Source of the DNA: a virus
Length of the DNA: 60,165 nt
Virus record (IMG/VR): IMGVR_UViG_3300018405_000021
Location: 1-60,165 of that record
Direction: 5' to 3' (one strand)
The notes under the pieces are model-generated. The model had not been told where the DNA came from. It saw nothing but the letters and a program-made list of their open reading frames with translations, and searched no databases. A program made the translations under genes and the position numbers. The stretch's first letter is position 1. The number at the start of each line of letters is the position of its first letter. Positions 6,807 to 14,269 of this stretch are shown here, piece by piece.

Positions 6807-7828
6807 CGGATTTTCGCCTCTTCCTTCGTGGTGATCCCCGGAACCGTGCGGCCCGCATCAACGGCGCGCTGGGCCAGCTTGAGAAGCAGTTCGCGGCATT
6901 CCGGGTGCGACGACATATAAACCGCCAGAGCGGGCCAGTCCGTCACTTCATCGACAACGGTCACAGCCTTGACGCTGGCAGACTTGCCGTATGTGGCCTT
7001 AACTTGCGCTGACGGCTCCGCTGGCGCGCGTTTCGCCTCTTCCGGCTCTACCGCAGCGGGATTGCCTTCGTCGCGTTCTGTGACGCTCTCTGTGGCGATA
7101 CGGGCCTGTTCTGCGGCGATACGTGCCGCTTCTGCCTCGCGCTCTTTCTTGCGCTGATCGGCCAGCTTCTTCGTTCCCCATGCGTCGATTGCGTCACGGA
7201 TTTTTACGGCTCCAGCTTTCGCCCCCTTTACCAGCGGGTTCCATTTCTTATCGACGGCCTTGCAAGCCTCAAGGTGCGGGTCCTTCTGCTTGACGCGGAC
7301 CTTTTCCGCCGCGTTCGAAAGCTCATTCAGCCGGTTGCGAAGTGACAACGCCTTGCTGGCCGTTTCGTCGTCATTGATCGTGGCGTACTTGTCCACGCCG
7401 AGAAGCGCCGCATCGATCTGGTCTTTCAGTTCTTCTGTTTCATCAGCCTTTTCGCTGTTGTCGCCAACGGTCGGCGGCGTGATCTGGGCCGAAACGGTTT
7501 CATCGTCATCGGGCCACCGCCCGGTTTCTACCGCCGCGTCATAGGCTTCACGCGACACGGGGTTCCGGCAGCACCACGTCCAGATATCGACCGCATCGAC
7601 TTCGCGTCCGCTACGCAACGCAACCCATGCGCCGCCATCATCCTTCCAGATAGCAACCGGCTCATATGGACCGCCCTTGCGCTTCGTCCGGTAAAACCCT
7701 TGCTGCGGGTGGCCTTCATGGATAGGCGCTGACTTACCGCCGATCTGCGACGGATCAGCGAGGGCCGTAACCCACCAATCCCACACGCCGACAACGCGAC
7801 CGGCTACTTCTCCAATGCTTTCTACCAT
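6803..7828 (-). CDS. 341-residue phage protein with GDNSEK motif
   Basis: The N-terminal 110 residues form a compact domain rich in W and G; a short VGDNSEK segment near residue 122 is also found at the start of the 13674-14213 product. Residues 130-270 form a long A/E/K/R helix, probably coiled coil, and the last 70 residues form a small helical domain. No enzymatic motif seen. Position beside RecT/SSB suggests a DNA-metabolism role. Overlaps the upstream membrane-protein gene by seven bases. Confidence 0.7.
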   Translation of the reverse strand: MVESIGEVAGRVVGVWDWWVTALADPSQIGGKSAPIHEGHPQQGFYRTKRKGGPYEPVAIWKDDGGAWVALRSGREVDAVDIWTWCCRNPVSREAYDAAVETGRWPDDDETVSAQITPPTVGDNSEKADETEELKDQIDAALLGVDKYATINDDETASKALSLRNRLNELSNAAEKVRVKQKDPHLEACKAVDKKWNPLVKGAKAGAVKIRDAIDAWGTKKLADQRKKEREAEAARIAAEQARIATESVTERDEGNPAAVEPEEAKRAPAEPSAQVKATYGKSASVKAVTVVDEVTDWPALAVYMSSHPECRELLLKLAQRAVDAGRTVPGITTKEEAKIR

Positions 7829-8046
7829 TTCACGGTTCTTTCCTGGTTGATCTTGTCCTGCAATGCGTAGTGGCTGTCAGCCCTTACAAGCGCCGCCGCC
7901 AGCGCGGCCAGAACGACAGCAGCGACCGTCATCACGACGATGATCCGCGACGATGTACGGCGATAATCATTCAGCGCCGCCATGTAGCGGCTATTCGCTT
8001 CATCAAGGCGGCGCTTTACTGCGATGTGGTCGAATTCGTTTGTCAT
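7822..8046 (-). CDS. small single-pass membrane protein
   Basis: A 74-residue protein with a charged N-terminal helix, one membrane segment (IIVVMTVAAVVLAALAAAL, about 35-53) and a short polar tail. Starts after ACGGAG. Function unknown. Confidence 0.65.
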   Translation of the reverse strand: MTNEFDHIAVKRRLDEANSRYMAALNDYRRTSSRIIVVMTVAAVVLAALAAALVRADSHYALQDKINQERTVKW

Positions 8047-8101
8047 GGCTATCTCCGTTTGTTGGATGAGAACACCATGACAGACGGGAGTTAATGGGCG
8101 G

Positions 8102-8374
8102 TTAAGATCGGCCCTCGGCTTTCGCCAGTGCGTCTCTGGCCATTTGCTTAAGGGCAGCGTTGTTGTTGCGTCCGTCGAATGACGCTATAGCTTTAACTAC
8201 TTCCAGCAATTCAGGAGCGGCGAGGATAAGACGCTTGTCTTCTTCCGATGTGGCCGATACGCATATGCTGAAGTACCGGCCACCCATCATAGGTGATTTT
8301 CCTCCTTTGGCCTGTAGCCATTGCCCGTCATCGCTTAGACCCCACGGCCCCGGCGTGTGCTTCACTTCGCTCAT
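8102..8374 (-). CDS. small phage protein of the HTPGPW type
   Basis: A 90-residue protein with the KHTPGPW N-terminal motif and a C-terminal LILAAPELLEV segment, both frequent in small phage proteins of unknown function (often found in Ea22-like or accessory clusters). I chose the ATG at 8374; one seven codons upstream is possible. Confidence 0.65.
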   Translation of the reverse strand: MSEVKHTPGPWGLSDDGQWLQAKGGKSPMMGGRYFSICVSATSEEDKRLILAAPELLEVVKAIASFDGRNNNAALKQMARDALAKAEGRS

Positions 8375-8384
8375 AGCCTCACCC

Positions 8385-8798
8385 TCACGCTGCATGGCCG
8401 TTGGCAGTCGAATACGTGCCGTACATCGCAGACACGCTCACCGGCTTCTCTGCCTGATGGTCATCCATCCAGCGCGCCCATGCCTTGGACTGCTTGACGT
8501 ACAGCGGCATGATGCTTTCGCACTGGTCACGGTCGTCGTAGTCGAGCGCATATTCTGCATCAGCCTCCATCAGCCATGCGTAAGCGCAGTCGTCGGTGAT
8601 ATCCTCGGCCTTTTCCCACGTCATAGTGTTGATGCGACGTACCTCGACCGTTTCATCCAGCAGGTAATGGCTGATGAAATCGAAGTTTCCGAACTCTCCG
8701 AAGAAAGCCGTCTCGCGGATGAAGCGCTTGCCATTGTACTGGTCGATAACTATCATCGCTTCGTCGGCCTCGATCATGTGCTTGCGGGTGGTTGCCAT
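8385..8798 (-). CDS. acidic hypothetical protein
   Basis: A 137-residue acidic protein (pattern DEAMIVIDQY, EKAEDITDD, EADAEYALDYDD). The ATG at 8798 has GGAGGG seven bases upstream. No family recognised; the strong acidity recalls DNA-mimic proteins, but there is no direct evidence. Confidence 0.65.
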   Translation of the reverse strand: MATTRKHMIEADEAMIVIDQYNGKRFIRETAFFGEFGNFDFISHYLLDETVEVRRINTMTWEKAEDITDDCAYAWLMEADAEYALDYDDRDQCESIMPLYVKQSKAWARWMDDHQAEKPVSVSAMYGTYSTANGHAA

Positions 8799-8873
8799 GT
8801 TCATGCCCTCCATTGTGGAACTCGTTTACCAATCCGGCCCCCGTAAGGGCCGGTGAAGTAAGCGGTTCTTTGG

Positions 8874-9191
8874 TCAGCCATCGCCATCGCCATCGCCATC
8901 GCCAGAGCCAGAGCCATAGCCAGAGCCAGAGCCATAGCCAGAGCCAGAGCCATAGCCAGAGCCATCGCCAGAGCCATCGCCATCGCCATTGCCATTGCCA
9001 TTGCCATTGCCATCGCCATCGCCAGAGCCAGAGCCATAGCCAGAGCCAGAGCCATAGCCAGAGCCATCGCCATCGCCATAGCCAGAGCCAGAGCCAGAGC
9101 CATAGCCAGAGCCATAGCCATCGCCATAGCCAGAGCCAGAGCCATAGCCAGAGCCAGAGCCATCGCTAATAGGCTTATTGAGCATCGACAT
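8874..9191 (-). CDS. glycine-rich low-complexity repeat protein
   Basis: A 105-residue protein: ten ordinary residues (MSMLNKPISD) then a run of Gly-X pairs with X = Ser, Tyr, Asp or Asn (for example GSGYGSGSGYGDG). The ATG at 9191 has AAGGAG six bases upstream, a strong reason to believe it is translated, and it overlaps the DUF6948 gene by 17 bases. Such Gly-X repeats may be disordered or bind ions through Asp; function is unknown. Confidence 0.65.
   Translation of the reverse strand: MSMLNKPISDGSGSGYGSGSGYGDGYGSGYGSGSGSGYGDGDGSGYGSGSGYGSGSGDGDGNGNGNGNGDGDGSGDGSGYGSGSGYGSGSGYGSGSGDGDGDGDG
8877..9164. repeat. 48 tandem copies of a degenerate 6-base repeat
   Basis: GCCAKM/GCCATT-type hexamers (on the plus strand GCCATC, GCCAGA, GCCATA, GCCATT), 288 bases with no interruption. 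They encode the Gly-X repeat protein on the minus strand. Copy number can change by slippage in steps that keep the frame. Confidence 0.9.
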
Positions 9192-9612
9192 GCGGTGCTC
9201 CTTCGATGCTCTTGATTGCGTCGTCCGTGGCCGGAATAATTTCGATAGCTTCAAGCCATACGCTTGAGACGGGCGCGGTGATTTTGCTGACCTTCTGGTC
9301 AACGCCGAAGTTAGCGACGGCGCTGAGAGAAATGGACTTCGCGGCTTTCCAGTACCACAGACGGCGCGCATCGGTGATGATGATCTCGTTGCCATCCTTT
9401 TCGGCCACCGTGCCGAACCACACACCAGCGGAATACGTGCGAATGATCGCCTTCTTTCCGATGAAGTGAGCGTCGATACACGACGGATGATTGCTGCCCG
9501 GGGACTGAGCCGCTTCACCGCCCACAGCAGCATCGGTCGAGTATGTTGCATTCATGATCGATGCAAGCTGTCGTGCTTGCCCGATGGTGAGATCGTTGAT
9601 GTTGATAGTCAT
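9175..9612 (-). CDS. DUF6948-like protein
   Basis: A 145-residue protein with the segment KKAIIRTYSAGVWFGTV followed by ARRLWYWKAAKSISL, which matches the DUF6948 family as I remember it. First gene of the leftward operon, starting after AGAGGGAAAACA; operator-like repeats lie upstream at 9697-9731. The family often precedes low-complexity repeat proteins, as it does here (from memory). Function unknown. Confidence 0.75.
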   Translation of the reverse strand: MTININDLTIGQARQLASIMNATYSTDAAVGGEAAQSPGSNHPSCIDAHFIGKKAIIRTYSAGVWFGTVAEKDGNEIIITDARRLWYWKAAKSISLSAVANFGVDQKVSKITAPVSSVWLEAIEIIPATDDAIKSIEGAPHVDAQ

Positions 9613-9696
9613 TGTTTTCCCTCTATTCCTGTTGCCAACTCCCCGCTTGCGAACTTTGGCGAACCAGCGCTTGGCGGTGTTGATGAATTGAACGTA

Positions 9697-9731
9697 CAAG
9701 GGAAAAATTCCATTTGCAAGGGATTAATTCC
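9697..9731. promoter_or_regulatory. two direct-repeat operator sites in the divergent control region
   Basis: CAAGGGAAAAATTCC (9697-9711) and CAAGGGATTAATTCC (9717-9731) are 20 bases apart, two helical turns. Both halves (GGGA/TTCC) make each site nearly palindromic. The region lies between the leftward gene starting at 9612 and the rightward gene at 9776. Inverted copies occur at 10447-10461 and 10470-10482. Confidence 0.65.
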
Positions 9732-9775
9732 GAATTTCTGTTGATTTTTAGGGACGCCTCCCGTAGTGATGCGGC

Positions 9776-10198
9776 ATGACGATAATCGATGCCAATGAGA
9801 GACTGACGGGGAAACGGAAATCTTTCGATGGGAAAGGTTCATCCCTTTTCCCTGAAAGATGGATGAGGACCGTAGACGAGCGAAGGGGCCAGGTGAACGA
9901 ATGGCGATACATCGCGATGCAAGTCATAACCAGAAACGGCGGAGGTTTCAGGATCATGGCGATCATAGACGCGGTTTTTGATATGTCGTCGTGCCAGATC
10001 ATTTCTACTGATGAAGAAATGGCTATTGAGGCTGGAGGGTGCAGCGTCAAGACGATATCGCGTGACATACGGGCCATGAAAGATATGGGGCTAATAATTG
10101 CCGAGGAGACGTGGATAGAAAAAAACGGGAAGATGGTCAAAGGCAGAAAAATCAGACTTTCGATACCGTCCGACTTGAGTGGGATTTTTATTAGATGA
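9776..10198 (+). CDS. winged-helix DNA-binding protein, likely regulator or replication protein
   Basis: A 140-residue protein. Residues 60-115 fit a winged helix: MAIIDAVFDM, then EEMAIEAGGCSVKTISRDIRAMKDMGLI as helix-turn-helix plus wing. First gene of the rightward operon, divergent from 9612, next to the operator repeats it may bind. Could also be a replication initiator of the RepL/DnaD-like kind. Confidence 0.75.
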   Translation: MTIIDANERLTGKRKSFDGKGSSLFPERWMRTVDERRGQVNEWRYIAMQVITRNGGGFRIMAIIDAVFDMSSCQIISTDEEMAIEAGGCSVKTISRDIRAMKDMGLIIAEETWIEKNGKMVKGRKIRLSIPSDLSGIFIR

Positions 10199-10395
10199 TT
10201 TTCTCTAGAGCAAAAAACTTAGAGTATCCACAAGCCGTGATGATGGCGATGAGTACGAAGTATGGTTACGGCGGCGGCGAAGCCGTAGCTATGGGTCAAG
10301 GGACGAAGTTCCTTGCGGGGTATGGGGTGGAACCCCATGAAGTATATACGCCGCGCGCGCGCACGCGTAAGGACGGACAACGTATGTCCATATGA
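10195..10395 (+). CDS. small hypothetical protein
   Basis: A 66-residue ORF coupled by ATGA to the winged-helix gene. Glycine-rich middle, basic end. Its last 20 bases run into the 25-base repeats at 10375-10435. No domain; moderate confidence that it is real. Confidence 0.45.
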   Translation: MIFSRAKNLEYPQAVMMAMSTKYGYGGGEAVAMGQGTKFLAGYGVEPHEVYTPRARTRKDGQRMSI

Positions 10396-10435
10396 ATTGG
10401 AAAATCATATGGACAACGTATGTCCATACGAATTG
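10375..10435 (+). repeat. two 25-base direct repeats with nested inverted repeat
   Basis: Copies at 10375-10399 and 10411-10435 differ at one base. Each has GGACA and TGTCC arms around ACGTA. Between them GTCCATATGA and TCATATGGAC form a ten-base perfect inverted repeat. This looks like an operator array upstream of the HTH gene at 10494. Confidence 0.75.
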
Positions 10436-10446
10436 ATGATTTCGGA

Positions 10447-10487
10447 GGGAATTTACCCTTGACAAGTGAGGAATTTATCCCGATGGT
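10447..10487 (+). promoter_or_regulatory. promoter overlapped by two operator copies
   Basis: TTGACA (10459-10464), 17 bases, GATGGT (10482-10487), six bases, ATG at 10494. Two inverted copies of the CAAGGGA..TTCC site (10447-10461 and 10470-10482) cover the -35 and the spacer, so binding would block the promoter. The -35 and the following bases (TTGACAAGTGA) are identical to those of the promoter at 1736. Confidence 0.55.
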
Positions 10488-10493
10488 AGGTGC

Positions 10494-10745
10494 ATGATGA
10501 CAGACAAGAAAATCATAACCGAGATTGAAATCAGGCGTTCTCTGATCGATAGGGCAGAGGCGTATCGCAAGGCTGCGAAGACAAGCTTTTCAGCCATGTC
10601 GATAGCGGCTGTTAACGACAGCAAGTTTCTCAGCCGAGTTGAGAACCAAGATGTTGGGTTCAACATCAAGACGTTCCAGCGCATGGTTGAGTGGCTTGAC
10701 AAAGCAGAGGCCGGTATGGCCGTGACAAAATCGATGGAAGAATAA
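10494..10745 (+). CDS. small helix-turn-helix protein
   Basis: An 83-residue protein. The middle (FSAMSIAAVNDSKFLSRVEN) resembles short phage HTH proteins in which a recognition helix follows 'A-NDS-F'. It has its own promoter within operator sites, so a Cro- or repressor-like role in the switch with the 9776 gene is possible. Confidence 0.65.
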   Translation: MMTDKKIITEIEIRRSLIDRAEAYRKAAKTSFSAMSIAAVNDSKFLSRVENQDVGFNIKTFQRMVEWLDKAEAGMAVTKSMEE

Positions 10746-10748
10746 TCC

Positions 10749-10844
10749 ATGACCATTTTCATCGCGTTATCATCCGCCACGCTCGGCGCATGCTTTGGGT
10801 TTGTGATCGCTGTTGCGCTCCTTGGGGATCGCAATGACGACTGA
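10749..10844 (+). CDS. 31-residue single-pass membrane peptide
   Basis: One hydrophobic segment (IFIALSSATLGACFGFVIAV) and an acidic tail. Its TGA lies inside the start of the next gene, so the two overlap by 11 bases. No ribosome-binding site is obvious; translation may be coupled to the HTH gene. Confidence 0.5.
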   Translation: MTIFIALSSATLGACFGFVIAVALLGDRNDD

Positions 10845-11121
10845 GAAGCATGAAATTGAAGCCATGAAGTGCCAGTATTTGGAAGCTGGCGGAGAAATTC
10901 GAGTTTTCCCAGTCGGCATGTCAGCCACGGTTCACGGCATCGAATATGCGCTGCTGAGTATCGGCTACCGGGTGAAGAAATATCAGGGCCGCATGACGAT
11001 ATGGAAGGATGGCGGTGAACAACCCGCCATCAAGGTCAGGCGGAAAGGTTTCGCATATGCTGCTGACAAGATTTTTGCGGCACATGGGATGAGAACGGTA
11101 GGGGCGCGTGACGAACAATGA
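10834..11121 (+). CDS. small hypothetical protein
   Basis: A 95-residue protein: N-terminal helix (EKHEIEAMKCQYLEAGG), a beta-rich middle and a basic end. Not recognised. It sits between two tiny membrane peptides in a chain of overlapping genes. Confidence 0.6.
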   Translation: MTTEKHEIEAMKCQYLEAGGEIRVFPVGMSATVHGIEYALLSIGYRVKKYQGRMTIWKDGGEQPAIKVRRKGFAYAADKIFAAHGMRTVGARDEQ

Positions 11122-11231
11122 TGATGGTTATGATTTTCGTTTCTGGCGCTGTTTTCGCCACCGTAGGCATGTGTTTCGTCGCCGCCGTCGCTAAGGCCAG
11201 ATCGGGCCACCGTGACGATCTGCATCGTTAA
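11118..11231 (+). CDS. 37-residue single-pass membrane peptide
   Basis: Starts with repeated Met codons overlapping the stop upstream (ATGA), one hydrophobic segment (VMIFVSGAVFATVGMCFVAAV) and a basic tail. Similar in layout to the 10749 peptide. Confidence 0.5.
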   Translation: MMMVMIFVSGAVFATVGMCFVAAVAKARSGHRDDLHR

Positions 11232-11246
11232 TTTCGGGAGAATGGA

Positions 11247-11549
11247 ATGGAATGGAACCACGATATCACCGCCGCCCCGCGCGGGAAAATGGTGAAGAAA
11301 ACCAGTCATGTCCCGACCAAGACGGGAAAGAAAGAAATGGAAGTCGAGACGTTCGTTCGTGACAACATCCTGGCGGTGCACCCGGAAGGGCTTGTGTCGC
11401 AATCGTAATGGATACCGCCGATCTACACGAAGTCAGGCGAAGTTCTCGAAGGCGACCGATGGTCCGGTTTCAACCGTGGAACCGATCCGATCGCATGGGC
11501 ACCGTGGCCTACCTATGACGTAAAAGAGGCGGGTAATGGCGGCACATGA
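11247..11549 (+). pseudogene. small phage protein gene interrupted by an in-frame TAA
   Basis: From the ATG at 11247 (GGGAG upstream) 53 codons run to TAA at 11406-11408. The same frame continues for 46 more codons (WIPPIYTKSGEVLEGDRW, later DPIAWAPWP) to TGA at 11547. The front (WNHDITAAPRGK) and back halves together look like one protein related to DUF551-type phage proteins. So it is a nonsense mutant, or the stop is read through. The front piece may still be made. Confidence 0.65.
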
Positions 11550-11691
11550 CAACCGGCTTCGAAGCACTAACGGCGTCTCCTATCTTCGTTGTCCTCACTG
11601 CCGACGCGCATTGACCGCTGGGGAAATTATCGAAAAACACTGCGACGAATGCGACGTGTCTATAACGCCGGAGACGGCAAGGGAGAACTGA
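11536..11691 (+). CDS. 51-residue zinc-ribbon protein
   Basis: Two cysteine pairs (CPHC and CDEC, 17 residues apart) form a rubredoxin-like zinc ribbon. Starts inside the end of the preceding broken gene. Probably nucleic-acid or protein binding; function unknown. Confidence 0.6.
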   Translation: MAAHDNRLRSTNGVSYLRCPHCRRALTAGEIIEKHCDECDVSITPETAREN

Positions 11692-11695
11692 AATA

Positions 11696-12787
11696 ATGGC
11701 TAAAATCGAAAAACTCACGCCTGGGCAGGAAGCATATCTCCCGATCTTCCGGGAGGAATGGCTTCAAGTTGGCCTTTCGACCGAACGCGTTGACCGTGAC
11801 CGCGCCACCAAGGCCGTAAAGGCTCTGTATGCCGCCGCTGGTGAGGAAGAGCCATCCGTTATGCACTTCGATAGCCCATGGCAGTGCATCATGGCGATCA
11901 ATTTCTTTCGGCGTTTCAAGGCTGGCGCGGCGATTGAGGCCAACCTCAGGGACAACCTCGGTGCCAACCTCAGGGACAACCTCGGTGCCAACCTCGGGGA
12001 CAACCTCGGGGCCAACCTCGGGGCCAACCTCAGGGACAACCTCTGGGACAACCTCGGGGCCAACCTCAGGGACAACCTCTGGGACAACCTCGGGGCCAAC
12101 CTCAGGGCCAACCTCAGGGACAACCTCTGGGACAACCTCTGGGACAATGCCAAATTCGTAGGTACTTATTTCTGGGGAGGGCAGGACGCATACTGGGTGG
12201 CTTTCTACAAGTTCGGCCAGCATATTGGCGTGCCGTATCAAAAGCAGGATCACCTTGACGCCTACGTCGAGTTTTCGAAGTCATGCGGATGGATGTACGC
12301 GTACAAGGGTATTGCCTTTGTCAGTGACCGCCCGACGATCATCAAGAAAGATGATGAGGCGCGCCTTCACAATGAGACCGGCCCATCTCTGGCATTTGCC
12401 GATGGCTACGAAATGTATTCGTGGCATGGCGTCACTATCCCGGCTGAATGGATCAACGATAAATCCGGCATCACGCCTAAGATCGCGTTGACTTGGGAAA
12501 ACCTTGAGCAGCGTCGAGTGGCTATTGAGATCGTCGGATGGGCCAAGATCCTGCGAGAACTCGACGCCAAAGTGATTGACGCTGACGGAGATCCGCAGAT
12601 CGGAACGTTGGTTGAAGTCAAGCTTCCTGACCTTGACGTTCCGGCTCGCTTCTCTCGCGTCCAATGCGGGACAGGGCGAGAATTCGCCGTTGGCGTTCCA
12701 CCAACCATCAAAACAGCCATGGAGGCGCAGGCGTGGATGAGCGGCCTTGAACTCCATGAATTTGTCAAACCTGAGGTCAGGACATGA
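11696..12787 (+). CDS. DUF6745-like protein with tandem tetrapeptide repeats
   Basis: A 363-residue protein. Residues 82-149 are 17 four-residue units of the form (A/D)NL(R/G/W), encoded by 12-base DNA repeats. The following part has segments typical of DUF6745 (NETGPSLAFADGYEMYSWHG, then VTIPAEWI). Function is unknown; such repeats are known in relatives with other four-residue units. The end overlaps the endonuclease gene by ATGA. Confidence 0.75.
   Translation: MAKIEKLTPGQEAYLPIFREEWLQVGLSTERVDRDRATKAVKALYAAAGEEEPSVMHFDSPWQCIMAINFFRRFKAGAAIEANLRDNLGANLRDNLGANLGDNLGANLGANLRDNLWDNLGANLRDNLWDNLGANLRANLRDNLWDNLWDNAKFVGTYFWGGQDAYWVAFYKFGQHIGVPYQKQDHLDAYVEFSKSCGWMYAYKGIAFVSDRPTIIKKDDEARLHNETGPSLAFADGYEMYSWHGVTIPAEWINDKSGITPKIALTWENLEQRRVAIEIVGWAKILRELDAKVIDADGDPQIGTLVEVKLPDLDVPARFSRVQCGTGREFAVGVPPTIKTAMEAQAWMSGLELHEFVKPEVRT
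11939..12142 (+). repeat. 17 tandem 12-base repeats
   Basis: Units like GCCAACCTCAGG, GACAACCTCGGT and GACAACCTCTGG, 204 bases, all in the DUF6745-like gene. Copy number change keeps the frame. The near-identity at DNA level suggests recent expansion. Confidence 0.9.
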
Positions 12788-13287
12788 GGCCACTTGATTT
12801 GATGGGGCGACAATTTGGAAGGTTGTCTGTTGTTGGGATGTCTGAACCCAAATGTGACGGGGCAAGGTGGTGGAGATGCCAGTGCGAATGCGGGACTGAA
12901 AAAGAAGCCCGTGGTGCAGATCTGAAGCGTGGATTTGTTCAAAGCTGCGGTTGCTGGAGAGAAGAAATGCCGAAGACGAGGGCAACTCACGGCGCTTCTG
13001 GCACGCGCCTTTACCGTATTTGGCAAGCAATGAAAGACCGTACCGGAAATAGCAAGGCAAGTCGATACGCATACTACGGCGGCAGAGGGATATGCCTTTG
13101 CGACGAGTGGAGTGACTTTGAGACATTTCAGAAGTGGTCCCTTGAGAATGGGTACGCGGAAGACTTGTCAATCGACCGCATCAATAACAACGGAAACTAC
13201 GATCCTGGGAACTGTCGTTGGACAACACAAAAGGTCCAAGCTGGGAACAGGCGTTCAAGATCAGAAATGAAAGGACGACAGGCATGA
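12784..13287 (+). CDS. HNH homing-endonuclease-like protein with N-terminal zinc ribbon
   Basis: A 167-residue protein. The N-terminal 60 residues hold a zinc ribbon (CQCECG and SCGC). The rest has the pattern YRIWQAMKDR, YYGGRGI, CDEW..F, then IDRINNNGNY and GNCRW, typical of small phage HNH/AP2-linked homing endonucleases. It is linked by ATGA overlaps on both sides, so it sits neatly in the operon without disrupting a gene I can see. Same family as the gene at 53098-53679. Confidence 0.8.
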   Translation: MRPLDLMGRQFGRLSVVGMSEPKCDGARWWRCQCECGTEKEARGADLKRGFVQSCGCWREEMPKTRATHGASGTRLYRIWQAMKDRTGNSKASRYAYYGGRGICLCDEWSDFETFQKWSLENGYAEDLSIDRINNNGNYDPGNCRWTTQKVQAGNRRSRSEMKGRQA

Positions 13288-13637
13288 AGACGTTCTCAAT
13301 ATCAGCAGCTCAGGGTGAGATTTCTATTCGAAAGATTTCTGAGATCCCCTCGCACGTTCAGCCTCTAGAAAAGGAACGCGGCAAGTGGATCATCGGGAAG
13401 TCAGAAACGCACCATGATCATGTTCTCATTGCTGAGGAACCACGTGTTTTTATCAGCACAAAAACGCCCGATGGCATGCGTATTCTCTACGCCAACCTTG
13501 AGGCAGCCGCTGAGCTTGTTCACGAGCGTGGTCACGACACGCACGAAACGATTTCGTTCGAACCCGGCATCTACGAGTTCCGTATCGGTCGCGAGTACGA
13601 CCCTTACGCTGAACTCGCGCGCCAGCAGATGGACTGA
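13284..13637 (+). CDS. hypothetical phage protein
   Basis: A 117-residue protein with the segment ETHHDHVL near residue 45, and FEPGIYEFRIGREYDP near the end. I recall similar proteins in phages of Rhizobiales but no function. The start overlaps the endonuclease stop. Confidence 0.65.
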   Translation: MKTFSISAAQGEISIRKISEIPSHVQPLEKERGKWIIGKSETHHDHVLIAEEPRVFISTKTPDGMRILYANLEAAAELVHERGHDTHETISFEPGIYEFRIGREYDPYAELARQQMD

Positions 13638-13673
13638 CCAACGCCGAACGGCTCATCAGAAAAGGAACCAAGA

Positions 13674-14213
13674 ATGACGACTATCGGAGACAACAGCGAA
13701 AAGGCCGCGCGTGACCGCAGGGTATTGTTCGGCTATTACCACCGTATCGACCGCGACCTAGCGGCGAAGGTTCGCGAACTGAACGAGCAGAAAAAGTCGA
13801 ACCGCCAGAACGCAAAGGCGTCGGGTTTCCCGGCCCAGAAACTTGACCACTACCTGAAATCGTTCATGGCGGAAGACACGCAAAAGCCGGTGGACAAGCA
13901 TTTGAGCGAGGCCGAAAACCTTCAATGGCTTGGCCTCATCCCGGATACCCGTGGCGGAGATTTGCTCAAGCAGGCGGATCGCGTCGATCACGAAGGCATG
14001 GTACGCGCCAAAGGCTTCCATGCTGGCCTGAATGGCCTTGACCGCGTGTCTGGATATGACGCTGGCAGTTCCGACGATAAAATCTGGCTGGAAAGCTTCG
14101 ACGCTGGCAAGTCGGAATACGATACGAACATTCCCGACATTCTCGCCCGTATCGATGATGCGGCGAACAAGGAAGAGGCCAGCGCTTCCGAGTACGGTCA
14201 AGACCCGTTCTGA
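13674..14213 (+). CDS. GapR-like/DUF2312-related phage protein
   Basis: A 179-residue protein that begins with TIGDNSEK and continues with a helical segment (ELNEQKKSNRQNAKASGF) that recalls DUF2312/GapR-type DNA-binding coiled coils. The second half is an acidic, aromatic-rich domain. The GDNSEK motif is also in the 6803-7828 product. Role probably in DNA organisation; inferred. Confidence 0.6.
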   Translation: MTTIGDNSEKAARDRRVLFGYYHRIDRDLAAKVRELNEQKKSNRQNAKASGFPAQKLDHYLKSFMAEDTQKPVDKHLSEAENLQWLGLIPDTRGGDLLKQADRVDHEGMVRAKGFHAGLNGLDRVSGYDAGSSDDKIWLESFDAGKSEYDTNIPDILARIDDAANKEEASASEYGQDPF

Positions 14214-14269
14214 CATGAATAGCGGCGCTAGCTATTTCGCTGGCGCTGCAACTCTCCGAGGGAAGCGAC

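Noticed and set aside
8877-12142. CRISPR array
   Set aside because: The 6-base and 12-base repeats are direct, without spacers, and lie inside genes.
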